Shown: positions 17,863-27,767, counted from the first letter of the stretch. The stretch is DNA of 64,000 nucleotides from Mucilaginibacter phenanthrenivorans (GCF_024721155.1 NZ_JAHVAP010000001.1:930001-994000); one strand, 5' to 3'. The notes: generated from the sequence alone by a model not told the origin. Translations and numbers: made by a program.

Positions 17863-18981
17863 TTATTGATTGGTTAACTGTTTTAGTTTATTATTTACCT
17901 TGTTAATTTGGTCCTCGTTCCCTAGTTGAGCGTAAACCACCTGTAGCACCTGCAGGCAATTAACGTTATTGGGAGATATTTCATTCGCTTTTTCAAGCCA
18001 TTGAGCCGCCCGTGTGTTATTAGGGGTGTTCCCCTTCTCCTTTTTTATAGCTCCCTCTCTTAAATACAGCAGACCAAGGTTGAAAACCGGGTCGTATACG
18101 GAGCTGTTTAGTTCAATTGAATGTAAATATAGTGATTCCGCCTTATCATATTGATTGAGGTGATCATAACATACTGCAGCTACAAACGCAATATCGGCGT
18201 TATTTGCATTAATATCAAGTAAGGCAGGTATTAAAGGCGCCAGTGAATGATAATCCTTTTTGTTAGAATAGATATTGGCCTCGTCAAATAACAGAGTTTT
18301 ATCATTTGGTAGAAGCTTGCGTCCCTTTTTTATGATATTAAGAGCGCTCGTGGTATCGCCCAATAACTTGTAATTGGTCGATGCAGCCTGAACATATTCG
18401 GCTTTTGTGCTGTCGTTGGCAACTAAATCGGCGTAATATTTGGCAGCAGCCTGCAAATTACCGAGCTTATTATTTGAGTAAGCAATGTAGACATTAAGCT
18501 TTTTGAACCCCGGAGTGTACTTTTGAGCACTCATAAATAATTGCAGCGCATTATTATAGTCCGAATTGTTCATATAAACAAATGCCTTTCGAATATAAAC
18601 GTTTGACAGGCATCGCTTTGAATAATCTAGCTCAGCCTGGTATTTATACGCTTTTCTTTTTGACGAAACGTTATCGATAAGGTCAGTTGTTTGGGCAAAA
18701 AAATTGGCCGGTTGGTTCAGTTTGTTGAGCGAATCAATATATAATATACTTGAATTAACAACCACCCTATAAACAACCTTTTCAAGATCAGCCGAATCGG
18801 CTTTGGTTGTTATCAGGCTGTCGACCGTTTTTTTAGCTGCAGCCAAATATTTCAGATCCTTTTTTTGTTTATAAAAGGCAAGGCTGTTAACAACGCCTTT
18901 AAGCACTTCTGTCTGGCAAAATGCAGCAGAAGTGCTTAGCGATAAAATTAAAACCGGTAATATTACTTTACGGGCGTTCAT
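17863..18981 (-). CDS. Secreted tetratricopeptide-repeat protein (372 aa)
   Basis: It has a signal peptide (MNARKVILPVLILSLSTSAAFCQ) followed by TPR-like repeats such as NALQLFMSAQKYTPGFKKLNVYIAYSNNKLGNLQAAAKYYADLV, DKAESLYLHSIELNSSVYDPVFNLGLLYL and AAQWLEKANEISPNNVNCLQVLQVVYAQLG. It resembles its downstream neighbour in layout but the two are not close copies. It starts 3 bases after the gyrA stop, so it is translated from the gyrase mRNA. Why an envelope TPR pair is tied to gyrA expression is not evident. Confidence 0.84.
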   Translation of the reverse strand: MNARKVILPVLILSLSTSAAFCQTEVLKGVVNSLAFYKQKKDLKYLAAAKKTVDSLITTKADSADLEKVVYRVVVNSSILYIDSLNKLNQPANFFAQTTDLIDNVSSKRKAYKYQAELDYSKRCLSNVYIRKAFVYMNNSDYNNALQLFMSAQKYTPGFKKLNVYIAYSNNKLGNLQAAAKYYADLVANDSTKAEYVQAASTNYKLLGDTTSALNIIKKGRKLLPNDKTLLFDEANIYSNKKDYHSLAPLIPALLDINANNADIAFVAAVCYDHLNQYDKAESLYLHSIELNSSVYDPVFNLGLLYLREGAIKKEKGNTPNNTRAAQWLEKANEISPNNVNCLQVLQVVYAQLGNEDQINKVNNKLKQLTNQ

Positions 18982-18984
18982 TCA

Positions 18985-21561
18985 TTATTCTTTTGGTTCA
19001 TCCGCAACGGGCTCAGCGCCTGCAGCTTCATTGTTGTCGGTTCCGGTATTGTCCGTGCCTTCAGCATTTTCGTCAATCTCCTTCTCTTCATCCTCGTCAT
19101 GCTCAATTTTTGCTACCGAAGCAATTTCGTCATCGCCTTTAAGGGTTATTAACCTTACACCCTGAGTAGCTCTACCCATAGTTCTCAGTTCACTAACCGC
19201 GATCCTGATAATAATACCTGATTTATTAATGATCATCAGGTCCTCATTATCTGTAACACCTTTTATGGCAACAAGTTTTCCTGTTTTATCAGTAATATTT
19301 AAAGTTTTTACACCCTTACCGCCCCGGTTGGTTACCCTGTAATCGTCAATATCAGTACGTTTTCCATAACCCTTTTCAGAAACAACTAACACTGTGGTTT
19401 CCGGGTTATCAATGCTGATCATACCAACAACCTCATCCGCTTCATTTTCAAGCGAGATTCCGCGAACTCCTGTAGCTGTACGGCCCATCGGTCTAACAGT
19501 TGATTCATTAAAGCGGATTGCACGGCCGGATTTAAGCGCCATTACAATTTCGCTGGTGCCGGTAGTTAATGTTGCCTCCAGTAATGAATCACCTTCATTA
19601 ATATTTATCGCGTTGATACCATTTGCACGCGGACGTGAATAAGCCTCAAGCGAAGTCTTTTTAATGGTACCCTTCTTGGTACACATTATTATAAAGTTGT
19701 TTTCAAGATATTCAGTATCCTTCAGACTGATCAGCTTGATGTATGCCTTGATGTTTTCTTCTTTCGGAATATTGATGATATTCTGGATCGCCCTGCCCTT
19801 AGATGTGCGGGTCCCTTCAGGTATTTCAAATACACGCAACCAGAAACATTGACCTGATTCAGTAAAGAATAGCATGTAATTATGATTAGATGCTATCAAC
19901 AAATGCTCGATAAAGTCAGCATCGCGGCTATTACTTCCTATTGCACCCTTACCACCCCTGCCCTGCCTGCGGTATTCAGTTAATGGCGTACGTTTAATAT
20001 ATCCTTCGCGCGAAATAGTGATCACAACATCCTCATCCTCAATGAAGTCCTCAGTATTCATTTCTGCAGATGAGTGAACCATTTCGGTTTTACGCTCATC
20101 GCCATATTTATCGCGGATCTCAATCAGCTCATCTTTGATAATTTGCATCCTCAGGCCTTCATCAGCCAAAATAGATTTCAAATGTTCAATCAACTTCATT
20201 AAGCCTTCGTACTCATCCTTAATCTTATCGCGCTCCAGTCCGGTTAACCTTCTTAAGGTCATGTCCAAAATGGCACGGGCCTGGATATCTGTTAACCCAA
20301 ATTGGGTCATTAAGCCCTCTCTCGCATCATCCGGCGTATTTGAAGCCCTGATCAGTTTAATTACCTCGTCTAAGTGATCGAGAGCTATTAACAAACCTTC
20401 CAGGATATGCGCACGTTTTTCAGCTTCAGAAAGCTCAAATTTTGTACGACGAATAACAACCTCATGCCTGTGCTCCACAAAATGATGGATCAGGTCCTTA
20501 AGGTTTAGCAGCATGGGCCTGCCGTGTACCAGTGCAATGTTATTTATGCTGAATGATGTTTGAAGCGCAGTGTATTTATAAAGATTATTCAATACGATTG
20601 CAGCATTAGCATCGCGTTTTATTTCATAAACAACCCGGATGCCTTCACGGTTCGATTCATCCCGAATTGCAGAAATGCCCTCGAGCTTTTTATCGTTAAC
20701 CAGTTCGGCAGTACGCTCAATCATTAACGCCTTATTGATCTGGTATGGGATTTCCGAAACAATAATGCGTTCACGGTCGTTATTATAAACTTCTATTTCA
20801 GCTCTTGAGCGAATAACTATCTTACCACGACCGGTTTCAAAAGCCTGCTTTGCTCCCTCGTAGCCATATATAATAGCGCCTGTCGGAAAATCTGGTCCCT
20901 TAATATGTTGCATTAAGCCGTCAATAGTGATATCGCGATCATCTATCAGCGCTAACGTTGCATCAACAACTTCAGTAAGGTTGTGCGGTGCCATGTTGGT
21001 GGCCATACCTACCGCAATACCAGATGCCCCATTCACCAACAAATTCGGGAATTTGGCGGGCAATACTGTGGGCTCATTTAGTGAGTCGTCAAAGTTTAAC
21101 TGGAAGTCAATGGTATCTTTGTTGATATCAGCCAGCATTTCTTCAGCAATCTTTTCAAGCCTTGCCTCTGTATAACGCATTGCCGCAGGCTCATCACCGT
21201 CAATCGACCCGTAGTTACCTTGCCCTTCCACAAATGGGTAGCGTAAACTCCAGTCCTGGGCCATACGCACCATTGCATCATAAACTGATGTATCGCCATG
21301 CGGGTGGTATTTACCCAACACCTCTCCTACTATACGTGCTGATTTCTTGTATGGCTTGTTATTGGCTAAACCAAGATCGAGCATGCCATAAAGTACGCGC
21401 CTGTGCACCGGTTTTAATCCATCCCGCACATCGGGTAAAGCCCTCGATACGATAACCGACATTGAATAATCAATGTACGCTGATCGCATTTCCTCATCAA
21501 TATTTATTGAAATTATTCTATCTTCTGGTGGGGTATTTCCGTTTTCTGTTTCTTCGGCCAT
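18985..21561 (-). CDS. gyrA: DNA gyrase subunit A
   Basis: This is the DNA-cleaving subunit of gyrase. It is 858 residues, starting with [45 protein letters not shown]. The catalytic tyrosine is Tyr130 in [10 protein letters not shown]. The quinolone pocket reads [10 protein letters not shown]: the position equivalent to E. coli Ser83 is Thr91 and that of Asp87 is Asp95. Thr here is also natural in some susceptible genera and is not evidence of resistance. The C-terminal pinwheel carries the GyrA box QGRGGKG, which separates gyrase from ParC, and the protein ends in an acidic tail. Two secreted TPR genes follow in the same operon. Confidence 0.97.
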   Translation of the reverse strand: MAEETENGNTPPEDRIISINIDEEMRSAYIDYSMSVIVSRALPDVRDGLKPVHRRVLYGMLDLGLANNKPYKKSARIVGEVLGKYHPHGDTSVYDAMVRMAQDWSLRYPFVEGQGNYGSIDGDEPAAMRYTEARLEKIAEEMLADINKDTIDFQLNFDDSLNEPTVLPAKFPNLLVNGASGIAVGMATNMAPHNLTEVVDATLALIDDRDITIDGLMQHIKGPDFPTGAIIYGYEGAKQAFETGRGKIVIRSRAEIEVYNNDRERIIVSEIPYQINKALMIERTAELVNDKKLEGISAIRDESNREGIRVVYEIKRDANAAIVLNNLYKYTALQTSFSINNIALVHGRPMLLNLKDLIHHFVEHRHEVVIRRTKFELSEAEKRAHILEGLLIALDHLDEVIKLIRASNTPDDAREGLMTQFGLTDIQARAILDMTLRRLTGLERDKIKDEYEGLMKLIEHLKSILADEGLRMQIIKDELIEIRDKYGDERKTEMVHSSAEMNTEDFIEDEDVVITISREGYIKRTPLTEYRRQGRGGKGAIGSNSRDADFIEHLLIASNHNYMLFFTESGQCFWLRVFEIPEGTRTSKGRAIQNIINIPKEENIKAYIKLISLKDTEYLENNFIIMCTKKGTIKKTSLEAYSRPRANGINAININEGDSLLEATLTTGTSEIVMALKSGRAIRFNESTVRPMGRTATGVRGISLENEADEVVGMISIDNPETTVLVVSEKGYGKRTDIDDYRVTNRGGKGVKTLNITDKTGKLVAIKGVTDNEDLMIINKSGIIIRIAVSELRTMGRATQGVRLITLKGDDEIASVAKIEHDEDEEKEIDENAEGTDNTGTDNNEAAGAEPVADEPKE

Positions 21562-21682
21562 TTTTTATTTCTCTGTAGATTCTTCTCTATAATTGTATGT
21601 ATAAAAAAGTGTTTCTATACGACCCGCGAAGTTAAGAAAATTAATGGTTACAGTACATATTGTTGGTAACATTTCTGTGTGG

Positions 21683-21752
21683 AGAAGTCTTTAGGGAAGT
21701 CCGAAAGTAGAGGATGCCAGTAAAGCCCGGAAGATGAAAAAAAGCCAGAAAG
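21683..21752. repeat. Intergenic word cluster (AAGTCCGAAAG / AAAGCCCGGAAG)
   Basis: Between gyrA and the next minus-strand gene, related words AAGTC, GGAAGTCCGAAAG, AAAGCCCGGAAG and AAAGCCAGAAAG follow one another. The same 13-mer and 12-mer occur on the opposite strand at 51957-51990. The remainder of the gap (21562-21682, 21753-21806) shows nothing else I can name; the gyrA promoter must lie here. Confidence 0.55.
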
Positions 21753-21806
21753 CACATGGACTTTATTGGTCTGACGTTTATTGAAATTAATACAAAAAGG
21801 CTTAAA

Positions 21807-22217
21807 TTACTTAACCTTCTTCCAAAACTCCTTTGTTACGCCGCCACTTGGCAATGTTCCCGTAAGTGTCAACGTATCGTTGCGAATGGAATAAGCATAG
21901 TGGACGGTTATCCCTACCAATTTTGATTCCTGCAAGCTGAATGTTTGTGTTTCCAAGCAGGTATCAGCGTTTACCGTATAATCGCCCGCTTCATATTTTT
22001 CCGCCCTTTGACCCTTCTCAAGAAGGAACGACTCGAAATTTGTTTTTGTGTATTTACGCTGGAGTGAATACTCCGTCGGTGCACCTTCGGTTTTACCATT
22101 AAATACATCGCCGCAATATTCCCAGGTGCCTTTAAGTGAAGTTACTTGTTGGAATGATAAAAGAACCAGGCTAAGAATTACCAGGCTACCGATCTTACAT
22201 ATCTTTATGAAGTTCAT
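21807..22217 (-). CDS. Secreted lipocalin-like hypothetical protein
   Basis: A 136-residue protein with a signal peptide (about residues 1-24, ending near SFQQVTS). The mature part starts LKGTWEYCGDVFNG and continues with alternating beta strands (QTFSLQESKLVGITVHYAYSIRNDTLTLTGTLPSGGVTKEFWKKV). The GTW start and the closing NDTLTLTG...W pattern resemble the small lipocalin-like proteins of Bacteroidota. Two cysteines in the mature chain (in EYCGD and TCLE) could form a disulfide. The ligand is unknown. It lies between hemF and gyrA on the same strand, with gaps of about 50 and 245 bases. Confidence 0.65.
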   Translation of the reverse strand: MNFIKICKIGSLVILSLVLLSFQQVTSLKGTWEYCGDVFNGKTEGAPTEYSLQRKYTKTNFESFLLEKGQRAEKYEAGDYTVNADTCLETQTFSLQESKLVGITVHYAYSIRNDTLTLTGTLPSGGVTKEFWKKVK

Positions 22218-22269
22218 GTATTACAATCTACGTTAACCAATGACAGTGCAGCAAAATGACCAATGACTA

Positions 22270-23181
22270 TTAAACCCAATTAATTCCTTTTTTTAACAGC
22301 GACAGGGTCTTTTCTTCTTCGCTTCCGATTTCAGGTTGATAATTATAAACCCACTTTGCCGTAGGCGGCAAACTCATCAATATGGATTCAATACGGCCAT
22401 TTGTTTCCAGCCCAAATTTAGTACCGGCATCATATACCAGGTTAAATTCTGCATATCGGCTGCGGCGCTGATATTGCCATAGCTGCTGTTGTTCAGTAAA
22501 CGATGTGTTGCGGTTACGGTTTACCAATTCAGTATATATTGGAATAAATGATCGTCCTAAAGCCTTCGAAAATTCGAAAATATCATCCCACTTAAGCTCA
22601 TTGCCTGCGGCTAACCTATCATAAAAAATCCCGCCAATGCCCCGGGTTTCACTGCGGTGCTTAATGAAGAAGTAATCATCAGCCCAGTTTTTAAAGCGAT
22701 GATAGAAGTCATGGTTAAACTTGTCGCAAATAGATTTTAAATAAGCGTGAAAGTATTGCGCGTCTCCATCGATAACGTAGTGAGGTGTAAGATCGATTCC
22801 ACCGCCAAACCAGCGCAACGGCTCTTGTTCCGGATTAACCGATGGCATCTCGAAATAGCGGATATTCATGTGGATGATTGGCACCATCGGGTGATTAGGA
22901 TGGATCACAATGGATACGCCGGTAGCGAAAAAGTTCTCCTGGTCAACGTTCAGCGCCTTTTTCATGGTATGCGGAAGCTGCCCGTGAACTGCGGAGAAGT
23001 TTACCCCACCCTTTTCAAAAATGTTCCCGTTTTGAATGACCCGTGTGCGACCGCCGCCGCCGCCATCACGTTCCCACTTTTCTTCCTCAAATTTCGCTAA
23101 TCCATCGCATTGCTCAAGTGCGGCGCAAATTTCATCCTGTATCAACTGGTAGTCGGCAGCTATTTGTTCTTTGCTAATCAT
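22270..23181 (-). CDS. hemF: Oxygen-dependent coproporphyrinogen III oxidase
   Basis: It converts coproporphyrinogen III to protoporphyrinogen IX with O2 in heme synthesis, in the cytoplasm. The frame extends to a TTG at 23190, but ATG 23181 (MISKEQIAADY) is the natural start, giving 303 residues. Family motifs are WERDGGGGGRTRVI, GVNFSAVHG, ATGVSIVIHPNHPMVPIIHMNIRYFE, RWFGGGIDLTPHYV, RGIGGIFYD and RYAEFNLVYDAGTKFGLETNGRIESILMSLPP. The conserved His in NPMVP-type and HMNIR regions are present. It implies an organism that makes heme aerobically. Confidence 0.96.
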   Translation of the reverse strand: MISKEQIAADYQLIQDEICAALEQCDGLAKFEEEKWERDGGGGGRTRVIQNGNIFEKGGVNFSAVHGQLPHTMKKALNVDQENFFATGVSIVIHPNHPMVPIIHMNIRYFEMPSVNPEQEPLRWFGGGIDLTPHYVIDGDAQYFHAYLKSICDKFNHDFYHRFKNWADDYFFIKHRSETRGIGGIFYDRLAAGNELKWDDIFEFSKALGRSFIPIYTELVNRNRNTSFTEQQQLWQYQRRSRYAEFNLVYDAGTKFGLETNGRIESILMSLPPTAKWVYNYQPEIGSEEEKTLSLLKKGINWV

Positions 23182-23233
23182 CAGCGGCAAAGTTGCAGAT
23201 TTTTTTGTGTAGAGATGTAATATTTTGTGTTTA

Positions 23234-24466
23234 CTAAGAAACCTCTACGTAATCAAGATCCGTGCTAAAGGTTTCTTTTAACTGGCTTAAAGCAAGCAAT
23301 GCAACAATAGTCAATATTGCCATCATTATATATCCACTATTAATCATTCCGTAGTGTCCCTTTAGCGCCACAAAACCCATGTTAATTAATATCAATGAGC
23401 CTCTCACAAAGTTGGGTACAGTTGTAGCGACTGTCGATCTAATATTCGTGCCGAATTGCTCCGCTGCGATTGTTATAAAAACAGTCCAGTAACCAACTGC
23501 GCAACCCATAAAGAAGCAGATCCAAACAAATTGTCGGCTTGTTAATCCAGTTGAATTTAAATAAATCACTACACTGACAGCCGACAGGATCAGAAATACA
23601 GCCATGGTTAATTTGCGTGATTTCGTTGCCTGGGACAGTAACCCGGCGAAGATTCCGCCTACAGCTATTCCAACATATGTGTATAAGATTCCATCACCTG
23701 CATTTAGCGCATCCTTCGCCCCCAGCGCTTTACCAAATTCAGGTGACAACGTAACTAAAACGCCAACCACATACCAAAGCGGCGCGCCTATTAAAATACA
23801 GGCTAAATATTTTCCAAACCTTTTCCAGTTAGTAAAAAGCATGAAGAAATTACCTTTCGACACACCGGATTGTTCTATATTTTTAAACATTCCTGATTCA
23901 AATGTACCAAGGCGTAACAAAAGTAAAAGGACACCTAATCCCCCGCCCACAAAATAAGCATCACGCCATCCATATTTTGCTACTATAACAGCAGCAGCAG
24001 CACCCAGAAGACCGATGGCCGAAACTATCATCGTACCATATCCCCTCTTTTCTTTACTCATTGTTTCAGTCACCAACGTAATTCCCGCGCCCAGCTCACC
24101 TGCAAGACCAATACCTGCTATAAAACGAATTATAGTATACATACCGACATCATGCACTAACCCATTAGCAAAATTCGCAATAGAGTAAAGTAATATCGAT
24201 CCAAAAAGTACTTTTATGCGCCCCAGTTTATCGCCTATAACTCCCCACAAAATACCGCCAAGTAACAAACCGAACATCTGCCAGTTAATAATATGAATTC
24301 CCTGGGCAAGCACATCGGCTGGTTTAACGCCAATGTCAAGCAGGCTGGCTTTTCTTACGATCGAGAAAGTTAAAAGATCATATATATCAACAAAATAGCC
24401 AAGGGCGGCTACTATCACTAAAAAAATAATATTTCTTTTCGCTTTGGCAGCTGATGCGTCGGTCAT
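23234..24466 (-). CDS. MFS transporter (metabolite/proton symporter-like)
   Basis: A 410-residue inner-membrane carrier with 12 predicted helices. The MFS motif A region between TM2 and TM3 reads GVIGDKLGRIKVLFGS, and the helix after it ends in IRFIAGIGLAGELGAGITLVTETM, close to the sugar/organic-acid symporter branch. The N-terminus has DIYDLLTFSI in TM1. The substrate cannot be inferred; the fold and the motif GELGAG suggest an organic acid. It stands between cspA and hemF with its own upstream gap. Confidence 0.88.
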   Translation of the reverse strand: MTDASAAKAKRNIIFLVIVAALGYFVDIYDLLTFSIVRKASLLDIGVKPADVLAQGIHIINWQMFGLLLGGILWGVIGDKLGRIKVLFGSILLYSIANFANGLVHDVGMYTIIRFIAGIGLAGELGAGITLVTETMSKEKRGYGTMIVSAIGLLGAAAAVIVAKYGWRDAYFVGGGLGVLLLLLRLGTFESGMFKNIEQSGVSKGNFFMLFTNWKRFGKYLACILIGAPLWYVVGVLVTLSPEFGKALGAKDALNAGDGILYTYVGIAVGGIFAGLLSQATKSRKLTMAVFLILSAVSVVIYLNSTGLTSRQFVWICFFMGCAVGYWTVFITIAAEQFGTNIRSTVATTVPNFVRGSLILINMGFVALKGHYGMINSGYIMMAILTIVALLALSQLKETFSTDLDYVEVS

Positions 24467-24530
24467 AAACTGGATAAATTTGGTTGGCTAATGTAGCAGA
24501 ATTATTAATAATTTATCAAAAATTAAAGCA

Positions 24531-24557
24531 CAAAAAAACCCCTGTGGAGCAGAGGCT
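24531..24557 (-). terminator. Terminator of cspA
   Basis: Stem 24539-24544 / 24550-24555 (one G-T pair) with a 5-base loop is followed on the minus strand by seven T. It lies 24 bases after the cspA stop. Confidence 0.75.
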
Positions 24558-24578
24558 TTTGAAACATCGGTTTCGTAA

Positions 24579-24776
24579 TTATGCTTTTTTTACATTTACT
24601 GCTTGTAGTCCTTTTCTGCCTTCTTCCACTTCATAAGTAACGCTATCGTTATCTTTTATGGCGTTTACGCCGCCTTGTACATCCTTAAAGTGTACAAAAA
24701 GATCTTTACCATCGTCGGTAACAATAAAACCATAACCTTTTTGTGTGTTAAACCATTTTACTTTTCCAGTTTTCAT
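24579..24776 (-). CDS. cspA: Cold-shock domain protein
   Basis: A 65-residue OB-fold RNA chaperone. RNP1 is KGYGFIV and RNP2 is LFVHFKDV, on a full-length cold-shock domain from TGKVKWFN to the C-terminal LQAVNVKKA. It acts in the cytoplasm by opening mRNA structure at low temperature or during growth transitions. The predicted promoter at 24887-24914 gives an untranslated leader of about 105 bases, the sort of long leader known for cold-shock genes. The family has several paralogues per genome, so the symbol is generic. Confidence 0.95.
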   Translation of the reverse strand: MKTGKVKWFNTQKGYGFIVTDDGKDLFVHFKDVQGGVNAIKDNDSVTYEVEEGRKGLQAVNVKKA

Positions 24777-24886
24777 AAATAATTATAATTGTTGTATTAA
24801 AAAATTGTGTTAAAGATTAAAAAACCGGATCCAAACTGAAAAAAATGGTATTTATTGTCAGAAGGATACAGAAAAACCAATCTGTT

Positions 24887-24914
24887 CAAATATATAAAAT
24901 AATTAATAACCAAA
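24887..24914 (-). promoter_or_regulatory. Promoter of cspA (TTTG / TATATTTG)
   Basis: On the minus strand TATATTTG (24887-24894) matches the -7 consensus and TTTG (24911-24914) lies 16 bases upstream, slightly closer than usual. Transcription from here gives an untranslated leader of about 105 bases before the cspA ATG. Confidence 0.5.
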
Positions 24915-24919
24915 TAAAA

Positions 24920-25555
24920 TTATTTATTAGGTTGTGGCGTAAGCCTTAAATAGGGTTTTACCTGTGTAAAACCTTTCGGAAATTTGGCTGGGATGTCTTC
25001 AGTTTTAATTGCAGGCACCACTACAACGTCTTCACCATCTTTCCAGTCGGCCGGTGTAGCTACGCTGTATTTTGCCGTTAATTGCAATGAATCTATCACC
25101 CTTAATATTTCCTGGAAGTTTCTTCCGGTAGATGCAGGGTAAGTAATAATAAGCTTAATGGTTTTATCAGGCGCAATGATAAATAACGAGCGTACAGTGG
25201 CTGTTAATGAGGCATTTGGATGGATCATATCATAAGCCAGCGCAATTTCGCGGTTCTCATCCCCTATTATCGGGAAATTCACTTCAACGTTCTGTGTTTC
25301 ATTAATGTCGCTGATCCAGCCTTTGTGCGATTCCACCGAATCAACGCTTAACGCTACAACTTTCACGTTGCGTTTATCAAACTCGCTTTTTAACGAAGCT
25401 GTTTTACCTAACTCTGTGGTACATACCGGCGTATAATCTGCCGGGTGCGAAAAAAGCACACCCCAGCTATCGCCAAGGAATTCGTAAAAATCAATTTCAC
25501 CCTGTGATGTTTTGGCTTTAAAGTTTGGAGCTAAATCTCCCAATCGTAAACTCAT
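24920..25555 (-). CDS. 1-Cys peroxiredoxin (Prx6 type)
   Basis: A 211-residue peroxidase of the AhpC/TSA superfamily. The peroxidatic cysteine is Cys45 in HPADYTPVCTTELG and the active-site Arg lies in ATVRSLFII. There is no other cysteine in the chain, so it belongs to the 1-Cys group and needs an external thiol. The long C-terminal dimerisation domain (TPADWKDGEDVVVVPAI...FTQVKPYLRLTPQ) is that of Prx6. It is encoded upstream of cspA on the same strand, but cspA has its own promoter overlapping this stop codon. Confidence 0.94.
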   Translation of the reverse strand: MSLRLGDLAPNFKAKTSQGEIDFYEFLGDSWGVLFSHPADYTPVCTTELGKTASLKSEFDKRNVKVVALSVDSVESHKGWISDINETQNVEVNFPIIGDENREIALAYDMIHPNASLTATVRSLFIIAPDKTIKLIITYPASTGRNFQEILRVIDSLQLTAKYSVATPADWKDGEDVVVVPAIKTEDIPAKFPKGFTQVKPYLRLTPQPNK

Positions 25556-25674
25556 AATGGTATAATTTATTTATTTAAATAATATACTAAGGTAAGTTGA
25601 TTGTTGAACTAATCAATAGCGATTTATAAAATAATCTATTATTTACATGGATATTATAGTTAATAGTTGATCGG

Positions 25675-25794
25675 GTTGGATTAGGTTGATTAAGTTTATT
25701 AAAACTCATTGATAAGTTTACTACGAATTAAGTTACCAATCCCAACTTAATCTAACCTATTTAACCCAATCCAACTTAATCAACTTAATCCAAC
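25675..25794. repeat. Imperfect inverted repeat of GTTGGATTAAGTTGATTAAG words
   Basis: Arms 25675-25696 and 25773-25794 (22 bases each) are inverted copies differing at one position, with 76 bases between them. The loop and flanks carry further degraded copies of AACTTAATC and AACCCAATCC. It lies in the 279-base divergent gap between the peroxiredoxin and GH15 genes. Promoters for both must be here, but no clear box was found. Confidence 0.7.
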
Positions 25795-25834
25795 AACCCT
25801 AAACTTAATTCACAAAACATTGTTGTAGCTAGCA

Positions 25835-27619
25835 ATGGAACGACATACCTATAAAACCGGCATCATAGGCAACTGCGCCTACCTGGCTCATGTAAATAAA
25901 AATACCAATATCGACTGGCTTTGCTGGCCACGTTTTGACAGTACATTCATATTCGGCGGTTTGCTTGACAAAACTAAAGGCGGAACATTCTCTATTTTAC
26001 CAACTGACGATTATACTTCACACCAGTACTACCTGGAGAATACCAATGTGCTAATCACTGAAATAACCACTGTTAAAGGAGCTAAATACCGGGTAACAGA
26101 TTTTGCCCCAAGATTTTATGAACACCAACGGTATTACAAGGCGCTTATGCTGATCCGTAAAATTGAAGCATTAGAGGGAACTCCGCAGGTGGTGGTTAAA
26201 TGTGAACCTGTATCCGACTATGGCAGGGTTAAGCTTGATGTTAACAGGGGTAGTAACCATATCCAATTTTTGGGCGGCGATGAAAAGATCAGGCTTACCA
26301 GCAATATACCTATAAGCTATGTTTTTGACGAGCAGCCGTTTGTAATAAGCGAATGTAAATATCTGGTACTTACCTATGGCGAGCCACTCGAAGCGCCTTT
26401 GATCCCTACGGCAGAACGCTTTTTGCGTGAGACTACTCAATACTGGCGCACCTGGATCAAACATTCATCCATAGCTACTTATTTTCAACCTTTTGTAATC
26501 CGTTCGGCACTGGCTTTAAAGATTCATCAATATGAAGACACTGGCGCAATAATAGCTGCAAGTACCACAAGTCTGCCGGAATCACCTGGTAGCGGCCGCA
26601 ATTGGGATTACCGATATTGCTGGCTTCGCGACACTTATTACGTTTTAACCTCACTTAACCACATTGGTCACTTTGAGGAAATGGAGAAATATTTCAGCTA
26701 TGTAACTGATATTTCATTTAACGAAGATCAACGATACCAGCCGCTATACGGCATCACCGGAAAAAAAGACCTTGTCGAAGAAATAAGGGACGATCTTGAA
26801 GGTTACATGGGGAATCAACCGGTCCGTGTGGGGAACCAGGCATCTGAACACATTCAAAATGATATTTACGGGCAAGTATTGATCTCCATGCTTCCGTTGT
26901 ATACTGATCACCGTTTTATTTTTTCAGAAAGAAAGGATTCTGCAAGGTGGGTCCAGTCTTTACTAAATAAAATCGAACTGACCATCGATGAAAAGGACGC
27001 GGGCATCTGGGAATTTCGCAACATGGCAAACATCCACTGCTATAGTAACCTCTTCCAATGGGCGGGGGCATCAGCCGCCGAGAAAATGGCACGAACTATT
27101 GAAAACCAGGAACTGATAGATAAAGCCATAAAACTTAAGAACCGCGCAGCAAAACATATTGAAAGCTGTTATGACCCGGTGAGAAAAGTTTATACCAATT
27201 CGGCCGGCAGCCCCAACCTTGATGCCAGCACCCTGCAACTGATCATGATGAATTATCTCGACCCCGCTTCCGAGCGGGCCAGGGATCACCTGATTGCACT
27301 GGAGAAAGAGCTAAAGGGTAATAATGGCTTATTTTATAGGTATTTGTATAAGGATGATTTTGGCAGACCTAAAACCACCTTCCTGATTTGTGCATTTTGG
27401 TACATCGAAGCGCTTGCCTGTGTTGGCCGTATGGAAGATGCCATGCGCGAGTTTGAAAATATCCTGCAATATTCAAATCACTTATTGCTATTTAGTGAGG
27501 ATGTTGATGAAACAGATGGCAGCCAGTGGGGCAATTTTCCACAGGCTTATAGCCACGTTGGCTTAATGAATGCTGCTTACCGGATAGCCATGAAATTGGA
27601 TAGACCCATATTTTTATAG
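25835..27619 (+). CDS. Glycoside hydrolase family 15 protein (glucoamylase/trehalase type)
   Basis: A 594-residue cytoplasmic enzyme with no signal peptide. It starts IGNCAYLAHVNKNTNIDWLCWPRFDSTFIFGGLLD, the N-terminal sandwich domain of prokaryotic GH15, followed by an (alpha/alpha)6 barrel. Barrel signatures are SGRNWDYRYCWLRDTYYVLTSL near residue 254, WEFRN near residue 390 and FLICAFWYIEALACVGR. Prokaryotic GH15 includes glucoamylases, glucodextranases and trehalases. Because the convergent neighbour makes trehalose, a trehalase role is plausible, but it is inference from context. A tandem repeat follows its stop codon. Confidence 0.88.
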   Translation: MERHTYKTGIIGNCAYLAHVNKNTNIDWLCWPRFDSTFIFGGLLDKTKGGTFSILPTDDYTSHQYYLENTNVLITEITTVKGAKYRVTDFAPRFYEHQRYYKALMLIRKIEALEGTPQVVVKCEPVSDYGRVKLDVNRGSNHIQFLGGDEKIRLTSNIPISYVFDEQPFVISECKYLVLTYGEPLEAPLIPTAERFLRETTQYWRTWIKHSSIATYFQPFVIRSALALKIHQYEDTGAIIAASTTSLPESPGSGRNWDYRYCWLRDTYYVLTSLNHIGHFEEMEKYFSYVTDISFNEDQRYQPLYGITGKKDLVEEIRDDLEGYMGNQPVRVGNQASEHIQNDIYGQVLISMLPLYTDHRFIFSERKDSARWVQSLLNKIELTIDEKDAGIWEFRNMANIHCYSNLFQWAGASAAEKMARTIENQELIDKAIKLKNRAAKHIESCYDPVRKVYTNSAGSPNLDASTLQLIMMNYLDPASERARDHLIALEKELKGNNGLFYRYLYKDDFGRPKTTFLICAFWYIEALACVGRMEDAMREFENILQYSNHLLLFSEDVDETDGSQWGNFPQAYSHVGLMNAAYRIAMKLDRPIFL

Positions 27620-27647
27620 GGCGCATGTTGCATTTTGTTTGCTAAAA

Positions 27648-27767
27648 ATGAGGTTTTCTATAGCAAAACACTTGTTTGCCCCTGATAAAAACTTCGATTA
27701 CGATGGTAACAAGTTTTTTGGTCCTGATAAAAATTTAAGTTACGATGGTAAAGTGCGCTTTTGCTCC
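27648..27767 (+). CDS. Possible short repetitive peptide (first two units of the 42-base repeat)
   Basis: An ATG at 27648 opens a 39-codon frame, MRFSIAKHLFA followed by PDKNFDYDGNKFFG and PDKNLSYDGKVRFCS. It stops because unit 2 has one extra base. The later units are open in the shifted frame (PDKKINYDVKDDFT, PDKSLSYDGKIHFT, PDKIHS, stop). A 42-base period equals 14 codons, and PDK and YD recur, which fits an old coding repeat or a decayed one. There is no clear ribosome-binding site or promoter. This is a candidate only. Confidence 0.25.

Noticed and set aside
21276-21300. Thr91 of GyrA as a quinolone-resistance mutation
   Set aside because: Thr at the Ser83-equivalent position is natural in several genera and Asp95 is unchanged, so no conclusion on resistance is possible.
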